A stretch of DNA of 64,000 nt from Paralvinella palmiformis (taxonomy: Eukaryota > Annelida > Polychaeta > Terebellida > Alvinellidae), in the NCBI GenBank assembly GCA_025642065.1, contig JAODUP010000044.1:847001-911000 (forward strand), given 5' to 3'. This document shows, one piece after another, positions 11,101 to 26,400 of this stretch (positions are counted from its first letter, which is position 1; each line of letters begins with the position of its first letter). The notes beneath the pieces are model-generated. The model was not told where the DNA came from. It ran no database searches and worked only from the letters and a program-made list of their open reading frames with translations. A program made the translations under genes and the position numbers.

Positions 11101-14100
11101 ACAAGTATGAATTAACAACAATAAATATAAAGGCTTCACCTGTACGGCTGCTTAGGAGACAAACATTTCTGATTTAGATCACAAACATTACAAGAAATTG
11201 CCAACAGAATGATCGCAATGCTAGAAATACTATTCATGTCACAATTTATATATCACCGATCATCTAAAAATAGGTTTAATAACAGAGTAATTGACACAAA
11301 CCAGCTAAATGGTGAACTGCCGGCTACAATCAGTGTTTTTCTGTGTTGCAGCTCAGCAGTTACATAATTGTCATCATTGGGTTCTAACATAGCAAACTTG
11401 GAACAAACTGCACCTGAAATACATAAAAAACATGCTGCAGTTATTCTCAAAGAATGTCTAACTTGGGAGAAAGTTGTAGAGTCGGCAGCACTCAAATATC
11501 CACCCCACAGCCACTCCATACCCACACAAAATACTAGCACAAAGTAACAACTTACACTGATACTAACCTTTGTCATAAAATTTATATCTAACATAACATC
11601 TGGCTGCTGTATCTAATTTTGTCTGTCCAGTGACTAAGGCATTTTGGAGTGGAAATATGCAGAGATCTATAGAGACAGTTATCTGGTGAAAGTGATCTAA
11701 AAGCTCATCTGAAATAAATAAATCTTAGAAACAGTTCACATCATTGTAATATGACACAAATAGGATAACTGGTATGGGGGAATTATTGTTGTTAAGGCAA
11801 ACTCATCCACCAAACAAAATGAATTTTCCCATCCCAAACATTTTCACAACTTACCAGCACTTTCCCAATCTCGGTGCTCCACATCAAAGTCTGGCGCCCA
11901 ACCTACTCCTCGGGCAGCATGTATCACTCGCGTCAGGTCTTCGTGATGTGCAAATTTGATGGCAAGCTCCAATCCACCAACCACACGTTCCAGTCCTCGG
12001 TTGCCATGGTGACCTTCCTCCGATTGGCTGAATTCTCCATCAGGTATTGTCTGATCCCATCCCAGGCTAGGCAGCGTGACTGAGAACCATCCACTTATAC
12101 CTTATAACATCAATTTCCATTTAGCAGAAACTGTTCATAATATGCACATATTCTATATAATATAATGATATTTGTTGTCGTATATAGAACACTGGCTTAC
12201 TTGCCTATTATGTGTAGACATTCTCTAAAATCATTATCTGAGTAGCCACAATTTTGCATAACATAATTACGTATAAGAAGAATGTTTGTTGTCAACTGGT
12301 ATACTCTAAATCATACCAGCCAGATAAGATTCTTTGCAACTGTATAATATTACGAGCACATCGACCAATGCTAAAAATGTTTGACAAAATTATAAACACG
12401 ACCAATCAATCAATGTCCTCATGCTAACTGTTGTGCTTAAGGCTGTCACCCATTATTCCACCAGTTTGGTATCATCAAACATCATCTCCTCATCTACACT
12501 CATAATGTAAAGCTTCTTTGGGATCAAACTGTTACTCATCTAATAATAGGCATCCAGTATCAATTATTTTTATGGCTGTTTTTAACTTCATGTGGTAATA
12601 ACATTATAGTTTATCAGTATCAACACTGTCACAAAAATATTTCAGGTAAACTTGGATTATATTCCCTTTCCAACCTGTATGTATCAGACAAGGCTCAATC
12701 TTTTACTCAACTTTAAAAACAAATTCTTTCAGCTTGTCCTCTGATCATTTTACCTTTTTAGCGGGTGATGCACACCAATACCTACCAACAAACCATATCT
12801 TCATATCAACAAATACCTGTAAGCTGAGGTGAGCCATAAAAATATTGACAGCCATATCTAATTATAGATGCAAACACCTAAGCCAGTGATGATATAATAA
12901 TTATGTAATTACAGGTGTAATATTCTGTCATTTTTTAATGTTGCTGAGTTTATTCACAGAAACAGAATTGCTCTGCTTGACTTTGTCTTTTATATTCAAC
13001 AAATATTGTGAAAAATATCAATATGTGCCATTCAATTTTTGCATGTGATCTCTCCTCCAACCTAAACTGGTTTCTTCATGACTTGAATTATGTGAGTTTA
13101 CTCCCTATAGATTGAATGCAGAATAATCAAACCTGATTTTATAATACCCAGTTTCAGCGCATATCACCTACAACCCAGTTGATAGATTAGATTATTACCA
13201 ATACATGGTTAGCTTACCTGTTTTCTTGGTTAGTAATCCCAACAGTGGTACAGTGACTGTACCCAGTAGTATGTCACCAGCCATTGTTACCAGACGTCTA
13301 GCCCTCACCTCACTACTACCAGTGTTGGTAACACCAGCTTCTACATCTGTCAAATTATAATAATACATATAATGATAAATACTGCTCAACAACAGGAAAG
13401 ACAGAGCTTTTTACCTTAATAATAAATAAAAATATGGTAAAAACAACAACAGTAGTAATAATAATAATAATAGATTTAATGATGCACCATTGCTAACAAA
13501 ATTAATACGGAATTGAAAGAGCCGATAGAATATGTAAGACACATTTTGAGTAAATGTTAAATTAACTATTATGGGCATTATGTATATAGCTTACCAAAAG
13601 GAGATTTTGGTGCCTGATGCCATAACTCAAATACAGCCTCGGCACTTTCTAGTATCTCTGCCAAACTTAAAGCATCACATCCCACCTCTGTCCACAAAAG
13701 AGGACAAGGAAAGTCTAAGTAGTAGCCAAACTCTGGAGCAAATGTTCTAGCCACAGTTCTTGTTAATCGTTCATCCTGTAAAATAGAGATTTCTTATTTT
13801 CTTTATCGAATGACATTTAGGGATAGTTTATATATTTAGATTTATAATGGTTTTGTTGTCCATCTTTTCTGCGTGAAGTTTTTATTTTTCTTACATATTT
13901 GAAAATACATCTAAATATCTATTGGTCAATCTTCACTTATGCCTAGTAGTACAGTTACTACTACAATTAACACTACTATTTCTAGTGTTAATTAATTCCA
14001 TGACCACTACTAAAATGATGAAATATTTACCTCTTTCTGTAGAAATGAAAGCTTCACTCTGATGTATGTATTAACACCTACTTCAGATACATATTGCATA

Positions 14101-17100
14101 CTGCTATCATGCTTAGCCAATGTCTTAGCTGCAGCCTGTTACAATAATATGTAAAACAGTCGACTATTTTCACCAAAGAATTAAGCAATCAATTTCATTT
14201 ACCAAAAATGCACTGTATCCACACAATCTATAGACAATTACATGCAAATGATGTTTACCTTAAGCCCAGATGCACGTATGATGCTCACTGCCAGACAAAC
14301 AGTGGCAGAAGGTAAACTTCTACCCACCATCTCTATGTTATTCTCATCCTGGGCCTAATATAACAAAACGAAGATGTCATTTTCAAACTATGGTACTCCA
14401 GTACTTGGCTATATCCACCTACTACTGCCAATATTAGTTCAAGGCCAGAATATCTAATAAAGTAAAACCTTCCCTTGCTCATATAAAGTACAACACTACT
14501 AATGCCACCATTGAGATAAGTAATTATGTACTGTAATAAGCAGTGGCAATAACAGAAGCAATCCGCATAGCCATTTTTAGATATCTAACATCAACACTTT
14601 TGGCTGGCATTCACTGAATATCAAACGAGGTGATATAATCATATGGTTGATTTTACAATTTTACAGAATGTGAGCAGCCTAGCTTCTTTATCTATGTATT
14701 TACCTAATTAAAAAATATTCAAAAAGGGAAACATGGACTGAATTCATCTGAACCAGAAGGCAAAAACAGGTTAAATATGGTGATGAATATATTATTATTA
14801 TCATCATAAACCACTGATCCTATTAAAGGATAAAAATAATAATAATATTTCATACAGCACCTTATATTTAAAACAATTAAAACATGTTCTAAACTCATAT
14901 AGCACAAACATATTTTATACATAAATACAATATTATAAATAGGCTAATTTAAATAAATGGGTTTTTAGAACCTTACAAAAATACTTCTTTATTTGCTGCA
15001 AATTTAATATGATTTGGTGACTTATTCCACAGCCTGAGAGCTGATGCTAGGAAACATTTCCCTCAATACACTGATGTGTAGCTATTTGGTAATGTCAAAA
15101 GTGAACAAGATTCCTATCACACCAGTCTCATTAGTATATATTTTTGGACCAGATCACTTAGATGCAATAGTGGTATTCCAATCAGTACTTTGAATGTGTG
15201 AAACAGGATCTTGTACAATGACCTGAAATTTAGAAGACACCAGTGCAGCTGGAATTAAACTGGCATTATGTGTTTCCTTTTGCGAGTGCATGTCGCTAGA
15301 TGTGCAGCACAGTTCTGCACTCACACCAGGCAGTTTGTCAGAGAGAGAGAGGGAGAGAGATATTATATAACAATGCATTGCCACAGTCCAACCAAGAAAT
15401 TATAAGGACTTTGATTAAAGTCTTGCATGTCTCATATTTTTTTTACTTCTGAATAAGCCCTGTGTTTCTTATTTTGTAATAACAGGACTAACATACAGAA
15501 TTAACCTGTTTCTCTCCAGAATATTATAAAAGAAGTAAAGAGAAGTAATTTGGACTGTGGAATTTAGGCCAAATACAGTTACTGGATATTGTTGTGGCAC
15601 TATTGCAAGAACATTTATATTGTACCACATTCTGATCAATTTCCCCAGAGTACCAACATATCAACAGAAGTCACAGGTATGTTGCAGTGTAGACACTTCA
15701 TCTTGTGATTGAGTATGAAGTTTGTAATAACATGTGTTTTCTAACACACATACCAATATCAAACAATGGCATACCGGTATGGGTAACCTTTGGTAATTAA
15801 ACATGTAAAAAATAGCAGTTCATGGGAATGTAAGCTTTCTTTAAGATTTAGAGTATCAGTAAAGTATAATGGCAATTATAAAAAAAAATTCCTCATCATA
15901 ATTCTTCGAGAACAAATGTCACACTGTATCAGTGATATTCATATTCAACCCAATGAGTGATAGCAAATTAAGCCAGCTTGGGATAAAGCCTTTAAAACTT
16001 TCATCATGGTGACTGTGAAATTTCCATGAAGGTCTTCAAATAAACCTGTTTAAAATGTTACATTACTTATTTGTATATGACTGCAGAGGCACAGATTATT
16101 AAAATATTCACTTTACTTGTGCCATATAATAAACCTGTGGAAGAAATGGTGATGGCTTTGTCATAACATGTTTTTCTTGGCAGAACTTTACCACTTTATT
16201 GAAACAGTTTTGTATTGACATTATGCTGCTGAACTTGGTGGTTTGTTTAATTTAATATTTAGCTGAGAGATCAAATGCACCAGCTACAGGGTTCAACATT
16301 AACACTTGCCCAATTGCCACTGGAAACCTACTCATGATGTTGGGCAATATAAAAGCTACTGTCGGTTGTTCAACGGGGCAACAAGCTTCCATGATAATGA
16401 TTTGAACATTTATTTGAGATAGTCCCATGATTTCATTCATACATTCAAAACATTGGTCAATAAAACAGGAAATGGTCGTCTAACCCAGTAAAACACATAA
16501 CTCATTGATATACATGTGTGTCAGTGCAACTGCACCAAGAGAAGATGCAACGATTCACATGTTACCCAGAAGTCATCACACTGCCTGTTAAGTGCAAAAA
16601 CTCGATGTATGACAACCTTTTTGGGGGGAATGTTATTTTTTATATTACTTGCTTGACATTGCAAGTTAATGTTATAAAATAATCTCAACATCTGGAGCTA
16701 GTCAGACAGAAGCCAAAATATGACTCTTACAGTTACACTGTGGTATCAAGTTGTGTTAGATATTGGCATGTTTATTAACATATTTCTTACCTTCTGGATG
16801 CTACTCTTGTAGTTAATGGTAACCTCCAACAGACCACATTCTGGTAGCTGGAAATTATTAAATACAATAGTCACAGGATGAGACAACGAAGCAAACTCAC
16901 AAGTAATTAAGTAAAGAGAATATCTTACTAAGCTGGCTACAATAAAAAGTGGATATCAATTAAAAACCTCCCCAATTATAAAAAGTCCCATAAACTTCAC
17001 CTTATTTGTAGTATTAGGTTGATGTTGCTCAGACTCTGGTGTCAGACTTGTTAATGCTATTGTGTAAGTCTGGATACTCTGCTCACCTCTTCTCTGCATT

Positions 17101-20100
17101 GTTACCATAGCACACAACTTAGCAAGTGGTAGCAAGCCCTGTATCAGTGTTAAATGACAGATTTTAATACAGCAGAGAATACAACTAAATTCAATATTCA
17201 TTACTATGTGGGTCTTATCAGCTCTCTCTAAAAAGAAGTCCACATTATATTCAAAGAGGAACTCCAATTTGATGAAAACATTTTAAATGCGGAAGTAGGA
17301 TTTTCTGCTTAAATTATATAACAAGTCACACAGAAGAAGAAAAGTTTATCCTGCATAAACACTGATACTATTATAAAAAACACAAGGTGCAATAAAAACA
17401 TTTTAATCATAATAATGTGTATCAATATTTTATTAAAATAATTATGAACTATAACAGGATTCTCATTCAAAAAAGTATGAACTAGTATAAAATTAAAAAT
17501 CATTGTCTCTTTTATTTATCAAATCTGACATATTTTTGAAGAGAGTATAATATAAATGTCACATAATTATTAACAACAGGGAGTGAAACAAGCACCTGTA
17601 GTGGATAAATACATTGTTGGGCTGGAAACTATAACACAAAGCCATTTCAGTGAACTGGTTATCAATCTGAGGCAATCCTGTTCATAAACATATCATTTAT
17701 CAGTGATATTATAACAAAAAAATGGCTACTTTTTATATCTTATCTAGGCAATAAAGTTAGTACCTTGTGAGGTGGTGTTTATAAATGAAAAAAAAATTGC
17801 TGACGATAGTAAATATTGACATGTGACAGCTGAAATCTGACAAAAGCTGGTCAGTTATGGAACAGTAAGGTAGCCACTGAGTGAGGATACTATCTGCTGG
17901 GTTCTCCAGTAGTACTGTGACAACAGCTAGTCAGTATCATGAAAACGACAGTTGATAGCATAGATATGGATTCACATAACTAAATTATAAGATAATATTT
18001 AATGATAAGAATGAGTCTTAATCAGTTGTGTGTGTGTGCATACGTGTGTGTGATTACTTTGTCAATCCTCTGCATTGATCACTTTTGGGATTTATGGCAG
18101 AAGAACTAATACTTAAAGAAATGAGATGATCAGCTGAAACACCTTAAAGACATAGGTGACACAGGAATTGTAACTCCCATCATGGTGCTGTATAGTATAG
18201 GGCACTATGAACTCGGGGCCAGAAATTTTTTTCTATACCTCACTAGCCCCTGGGCTAGTAAAATTTAAATCCACTAGCCCAACCAAATTTCTTACTAGCC
18301 CAACAAATTTCTTACTAGCCCAACAATTTACTAGCTATTAAAACAAAATCAGAACAAAATGGTGCTGGAATCAATGAAGACCACCAAATAATTAAAAAAA
18401 ATTATGATTGATATTTTACAGCAACTTTTGTGCACATGGTAGGCTAAATGGGCCGAGCGACCTCCAAAGGTAATGAAGCAGATTTAAAGATGAAACTCCC
18501 TATGCCCACACCGAGATTCAAACTCAGGTGGTAGTGATTTGTGGTCCACCATGCTACCAATTAGACCACAGAGGCAATAAAGACAATAATTATGTGTTAG
18601 TGGTTTTATTGATCCACATTCTAACACAATAAAAGTATATAATAAACAACAGTTCATAGTTCATCCAGTAATAAATTATTGGTAATGTCTACAATCTGGC
18701 CAGGAATTTTCTTCTTGTGGCTGTTAAGGTGATAAGGGAAGCCCACTGTTGTTCACGAAATATCAAACAAAGACAGTAATAATTCATACACAGAGGATCA
18801 AGGAAGAAAAATAATTAATTTCTTCAGCCAAGTATGAAAACAGTTAATATGAAATCCATATTTATATCATAATATTAACATAAAATGAAAGAAACACAGT
18901 GATCAAACAAATAAACAGGAATGGCACAGAGAAATCCACCATATAAACAAGACCATGTGCTTTTATTTACTGTAAACAAAGACAAATGGCCAATCAGGAG
19001 ACAGTATTGGAGTCACATGACCATCATAATTCAAAATGGACATTTACCAGTCCAGATCACCAGCTCACCAAAATCTCTCCCATCCTTTAACCATGGTTCT
19101 TGTATTTAGTAAATATTAATAAAGATGACATCTGAAATGGTTACAGCAGTAGATATTGACATTATTTCAGATCAAAAAAGCTATCGGATGATAAATATTT
19201 GTCCTTTGTCATGACCCATTTTCTGCTGAAAATCGGTCCAAAATCTAGCCTACAATCAGGAACAGTACTTTTTAGCAATGGTTGTTGAGGTATCGTTGTG
19301 GGTGTTTTAAACTATGATACTTTTCCACCATGAAAAGCTCCAAAACAGCGGAATTTCATTCTATGGAAAACTAATTTGAGACTACCGTATATCTGTCTCA
19401 AAATGGCAGTAGGCCAGCCGGGCTAGTGTTTTAGACTACTCACTAGCCCAAAGACAAAATCTACACATCCCAGGCACCTGGGCTAATGATTTTTCTGGAC
19501 TTGACTGTGAACTACACTACATGTGTAAGTGTATCCTGTGCATTGAATGACGTATTTGGCATTAATTACATCAATTATTTTTATTCTGCCCAACAGCATA
19601 TAAACTAGAAAACTATATCTGGACAGCACTGTGTATGTGTGCATGTATGCATATGTGTATATGTGTGTGTGTGTAAAAACCATGATTAAAACAATGGTCA
19701 AGTTGCATTAACTCCATTCATACTTGGCTGAAGACATCAACATCAAGTCACATTCACATGACACATACCTTGGCAATAACCTGATCCCTAACATTTGGAT
19801 AGTAATAACGGCACCACACTTCAAAGGGTATACCACCTGCACCACCTCCAACACCAGCACAGGCTGAAAAAGTGGAAAATAACAGTGTCATGTCCAGGAT
19901 AACATTGGTCACAATAGTCTCTATATACGACCACTAGTCTTTTGTACATAAATACACTCAATATACTACCTGCATTCAGCCTCTTGGACATAAATATACT
20001 CTATATACTATTTGTCTACTACCCCCTGTACATAAATAGTCTTGATATACTACCTGTCTGGACCCTTTTGTACATAAATATACTCTATATACTACCTGCA

Positions 20101-20425
20101 TACTTCCTCCGGTTCATAAATAGTCTGAACTTGCCAACAGCCTCTTGTACATATACAATCTATATATCACTTCCTTCATTAGAGTTTCAGACTTACTCAA
20201 TAACCAAAATGATAGAATACTGACTGACATACCAGTGAGTATCTCTCTCTGTACAGGTGTCCCTTCGTGTAATGTTATCCTGTGTCTAAGGACATCATTA
20301 AACACTGGATCAGGTATACACAGGGTTGTTGCTGTTCTGAATGTTTGTAAGCTAGGTGTTCCTATCAAAGATTAATAAAAAGCCATGCATTTTCTAAAAT
20401 GGTGATCCTGTTGTGCCAGTAACAA

Positions 20426-20460
<35 letters not shown>

Positions 20461-23400
20461 AAATATTTAACTATAATTTATCAGTTACTGATGAAGATGA
20501 TGCCAGCCAACATCTCTCAAAACAATGACAACGATACAGTTAATTAGCTCATTTTAAGCCAGTTCTGAAGTGAATCCATTTTTCATCTCTTGTTTACAGT
20601 ATTTATTATTAACTGACCATATATTATATCTGAGGCACCATGTTGTTGTTTCTGCACTGGAAAGTGATACTGTATAAAGCAGTCAGCCTCTCCCCAGATC
20701 ATGTCCTCTAGCAGATGTAGACCTTTAACAGCTTCAATACACACTTCAAACACATGCTCCACTGTAATAAAGTCAGTACACAGTATAAAGCTACAGCTCA
20801 GAATATAATTTATTTTAATACATAGAAAGATAATAATAGAAACACCAAGATATGAGAAACACACACACACATCCACACACACACAACATATCAAAACACA
20901 CAAACACATCACAAATTAAAACACACACATCCACACACACAAAACAAAACACACACACAAAATACATACACACATATATATATATATATATATACACTAA
21001 TATGATTTACCACTAACCAATGTTATCCTGAACATGACAAGAATCACCCCGAGTGTCTTCGCCATAAACATTATATCTAAAACCAAAAGCAGAAGAAAGT
21101 AAATACCATGGAGTTGTCACTTGTTAAAATGTTATTGACTAATCAAGACTAATAAACACAGTCAAACCCAAATGTATGGAATTCACTAATTGACCATAAT
21201 GTTTTGTTGGCATTATTTACCAGTACCAATTAATATTTATGCTCATTTATTCCACAAGAAATAATGAGATTATTTGGATAAAAAGAGCCACATCCTTGTG
21301 TGATATTTAATGGAGGATTATGTTTATTAAATTATAAACAATATAACAATAACATATTCATTGTTAGCTGGAAGATAACAATTGAGTTTCACTGAACTTT
21401 CACAGCTGAGACAGCATTTATTTTATTTTAATGCAATACCACTGGTATGTCATTATTAAAGCTAATGTGATGGGGAAATCGTTAATGTGCACAACACTTA
21501 CAATATTGCATCATGAGATTTTATTCTGCGCAATTAGGTACCCAGGGAATTTTGTATTTTATGCCATATGTTAAAATATTGGGGAATCCAGCAAAAATGC
21601 GTCCTAGAAGCAACACTGATCCCTCTACATGGGACTTAGCACTGCCTAGGAACCATTCACAGAAAATATAATAGCGACTGGGAGACTTATGGCACACAAC
21701 ACTTACATATAGCACCATGGGGTTTTACTGAGCGCCAAGTGAGGCGCAGGGATATTTTTATTTTGTGCCATACATTAAAATATCATGGGAATACCGCAAA
21801 AATACGTCCTAGAAGCAACACTGATGTGTCTCTTTACTAATTCATGAATCATGCATTCACTTATTGAATAATAGCTGTGATGGGAATCCCTGACTATATT
21901 ATATATGTATTTAAACTCCTACTGAGCCATAATAATTGGAAATTGACATTACACAAATAAATTTAAAAAAGTAAAATTCTGAGAAACAAAATGTCAAGAA
22001 GCAGTGATTTCACCAAAAAATACTTATCAGACATCTAAAGACAATTGATAATATATTACAGCCAATGGCATTATATCGGAGCAAGAATGCACTAAATATC
22101 TAAACTACATCTGATATGGAATGCAGTTGGATGGTTAAATGGTTATCAATGCTGAATTAAACCTGCCTCCCCCCTCTTTTGCTGAAACCCGATGGCTAAA
22201 TATTCCATGATCACCTTTCGAGATAATGTTCCGGCCTATTAACAGCTGCTATGGCAGATGGTTGGCCTGTCTTCATTTTTTGCAGACTGGACACCTGAAA
22301 CAGAAACGATAAATAGCACGGCTTCATCTTGTATTTATTTCCTCCGGCTTAATGTTATGAGCTTGACAGCCACACATATTTAAGATGATGTCCAACTTTT
22401 CATATTTAGTTAAGTAAAACATTAAAAACAACTTTCAAAGATTAGTAAAATAAAATCATCTATATCTATAATAAATCTATTGTCTTCTATATAGATGGTT
22501 CCTAAACACCTTTTTTAAAATCAGAAAATATTCAACCTCAAAACAATTATTTTTTAACAAGAAAAACAAACAAATTGTAATATGTCTCTTATAAATATCA
22601 ATTCTGTGACTATGAATTCTTAGCCTTCAACCAGAAAATTGTCATTACTGAATACATGGATGACACTTTCCCATATATCTTTCAAAGATGAAACTCATTT
22701 TGTGTTACTAATATTTATTCTTAGTGAATGATTGGTTAAATGGTGAAAGAGTATTCAACATTCTTCAGTCTTGTATTTCAAACTCAGTGTGCCAATACTC
22801 TTATGAAAAGTTGAATTAAAAGTACACACCTGGTAACGAAATGGGCCATACATAATTATTCAAAGCTTATTATGACAAAGACTGTAGGTATGAATATGCC
22901 TAAATTTGCTGTAGGAAATTTCTGAATGAAAATAGACATCCCTACATTGTTACATACTTATAGACCCCAATTCTAAAGCTGTGGTTCAAGTACATCTTAG
23001 ACGCTTCGATAGATGATAGAATTTAGACACAGTAAATCAGATGGAATTGCAGGCATCTGTACTGGTATGTACTTTTATATCAGCACTTAACAATGGTACT
23101 CATTATCATTCACAAACAGCATAAACAAGTCTTACCTGTTCCATGGAGCCCATGGCTAGAAGCACCTTTAGTTTGCCAAACTCTTTCCCACAGAATGGGC
23201 TTAATATGGGAAACTCATTATCAACAGAAATTACTGGGTACTATAAAAACAACAAAAGCATACAATTTATACATTAATATGGATATGATGTTACAAAAGA
23301 TTCATGCTACTCAGTGAGTGAAGGTATTTATTTTCTTTTACAAGTCTAATTATGCCAGTTATATTACAAATGTTGCCTTCACTTAAAGAATTCATTTGGC

Positions 23401-26400
23401 ACAGATATACAAGTATCTTGATTTATTTTGTAAGGTAGTCAATTATAAAATATACAGCAATAATATCAAAATTTCAAAAAACAAAAAATGTAAAGAAAAT
23501 TGCTTATCCTGTTCACTTAATGCACTAACGAAGGCTACACTGGAAAAATAATGTGTTTTGCAAATATTTCTTGTGCATATAATTCATAAATTAATCATTG
23601 TGGCTTAATTACAATTGTCTTATTTCTAATGTGCCCAACAAAATCATATTAATGTTAAAAAAACAAACCATTTAAACAATACACAAAATACATGACAAAC
23701 CTGAGAACGCAACAGAGATGTTGCTATCCTTCTATCTCTATAAGACATATAAAACTGGTGAAGTGGAAGTTTTACTATGCCAACCAACTGGAAACAACAT
23801 TAATAATTAATATGAAATGAACATCAGTATATAAACATAGTTTTAGGTGAGAAACATGGAAATATTGTTACTTATTTAGTTATCACAAACATAGCATTAC
23901 AAATTCAATGAAATATAAATAAATCTTTCGAATGGATTTAATACAAGATATCAATAATATGTCTTCAATCAATTAAACAAGTTCTCAGTTATTTACAAAG
24001 CTAAATATGTGGAAAACAGTAATGAGTGTCAACGTTTCTTTACCTGGTCATTTTCAGCCGTTGTTTTCTTATCCCAGACTTCGAGTATCATATAATTGTT
24101 TCTCATTCTTTCTAACAATGATGCTGTCAGTAATATAGGAGCTACCTTCAATACACAAGACATATTTATTTATTTTGATTGTTGTTTGTTGAGTTCTGTT
24201 ATTTAGTCTCAGTGCTGGTCACATCCGAGATTCAAACTCACAACCTGGAGATTTGCAGTGCAGTGCTTTAACCAGTGCTACTGTGCTATCAGAGAGCCCA
24301 CATATTTATTTATGGCACATAAACAAGGAAATTAGTACATCAACTGAAATACGTCCTTGTTGTTATTAGCAATTCACTTATTAACTTAAATTATGATACA
24401 ATAAACAAATAAATTCATTTCAGTTAGAAAGGCTCAGTCACACATCATACCTGAATGAAGTTGAACTGAGGATCAAAGGTGCCCCAACAGACACCCGACC
24501 CAGTTAGGTCATCACACCAAAACATACGTGACACCAGATAAAGATTACGTGTGGCCATATCTCGTCCTGTCCAACCTACGAAGGTAAGGACAAAATAGCA
24601 AAATCATGTAAGAAAATGTTGTGTACTGTTGATATCAGTAACTTATTACAATCTGCGGATCCGTGGCCCAACCAAATATTATTTTATAATCAGTTTGCCC
24701 CCAAAAAATAGCAGAGGATGATAAAATAAATTACTTGTGACTGATTTTGGAGACTGTGATGGGATCTTTTCTCCGTGTCTGATAACTGCTGTTCCTTGTA
24801 ATGTTATGTTCATGCCTTCAGGTACCAACAGTAATGTGTGAAGTGTGAGAGACTGCATAGAAACATAAGTAATAATATATATATATATATATTGTTTATA
24901 GAAGAATTATCAAAAACCAAATGATCTCAGATATTTGACTAAATAGGTGTATTGGCGTGATAAATAAATCATATTCAAGTTACAAATCTGACAATATTCC
25001 TGGAATAGGTTACAAGAAACACCCAATATTTTAGTTACATAGGATAAACAAAATTATCACAGAACCTGTTACATTCTGAAAAATTGTTGGAATATTAAAT
25101 AAAGATAGTTATTAAACTATTACCTCAATATTTCCAGTAGTTAACTCTCCTTGATGGTAGTTGATTTGAGGTTGATATATGGGTGGATCAGGAGGTGGTG
25201 CCATGGGTAATGTGTGGATGTTTGTTGGTTGGGGTTCAGTCTGAGTACCAGTTGTTGGACCTAAAGTCAACAACAAGTCATCATTTACACGACATAACAT
25301 ATTTGATCTACTTAGTGAGCGCTCTCTTTGGTTATCACCCACCAATTTAGAGGAAATTACAGTTAAAACTATTTACAATACAATGTTTAAAGAAATGTAG
25401 CGGTACTCTTTTTCTTGTATAATTGAAGTTTTCTTCTACAGGCAAAATATTTATTCACATGCTTTTTTGTTCTAAGTGAATTTTTTCCCACAGGCAATAT
25501 TTTTTCCAGAACATTTCCTGATTTTGTAAAATTGAATTGAATTTAATATTTTACAGGTTCTCCGGGATGCATGGGAATCCTGTTCTAAGTTTTCTGTATG
25601 TAAGTAGGCCACTCGTCTATCAACTGCTTTCATGAGATGCCAGGTTGAATAATTAGTAAGAAGCTCAAAGCTGAGGACTCAGCTGGTGATATTGGGTTTA
25701 AAAAAATCACCATGATATTTCCACTCTGAGATGTTAATTTGTTAGTCATTGGCTTTTAATAGATCAAGGTCCATGTAATAATGTCCATGTTATTTTAGTT
25801 TGGCATTTATAATTAGCTGACATCCTCCTCCTATAAAATGTCACACTGAATAGGAAACAAATCTATTTTGTGTATGATAAGGTACACAGAAATGTGACAA
25901 ACTAGAAATGTGAAAAACACAAACAACTACCTGTCAGATTCTTTCATGTTAACAGAGGCAAGCAAAAGAAGCCACCATGAAATAACCCTTTTATGCCTAA
26001 TGATTGTTTGAATCAATTTACCGGCCCTCTTGCATAGTATTCTATTGCCAGCACATACAGATGATACCTGGTTTTTACCTTAGGGTCCAATACAATTCCA
26101 GGACAAGTTTTCTTTCCAAAACATGAATGGTTTTAGCATCTGGTCACATCCAAAACATATCTCAATAAGTTGGGTACTATATTGTGTCAAACATTTAAGA
26201 ACACTACTATTAAATAATACCACATTTACTGGATTTTCAAAAGAAATTTTAAATAGTTTTGTTTCAAGAGCTCCAGAAAGAGAAGAAATAAAATATAAAT
26301 ATTATCTTGGAGTTAACATGCTTTCATGATATAAATTAACTTCTTACTGATTTATAAACATCCTACTATATAAACACCAGTACACATGCTAGTACTTGTT

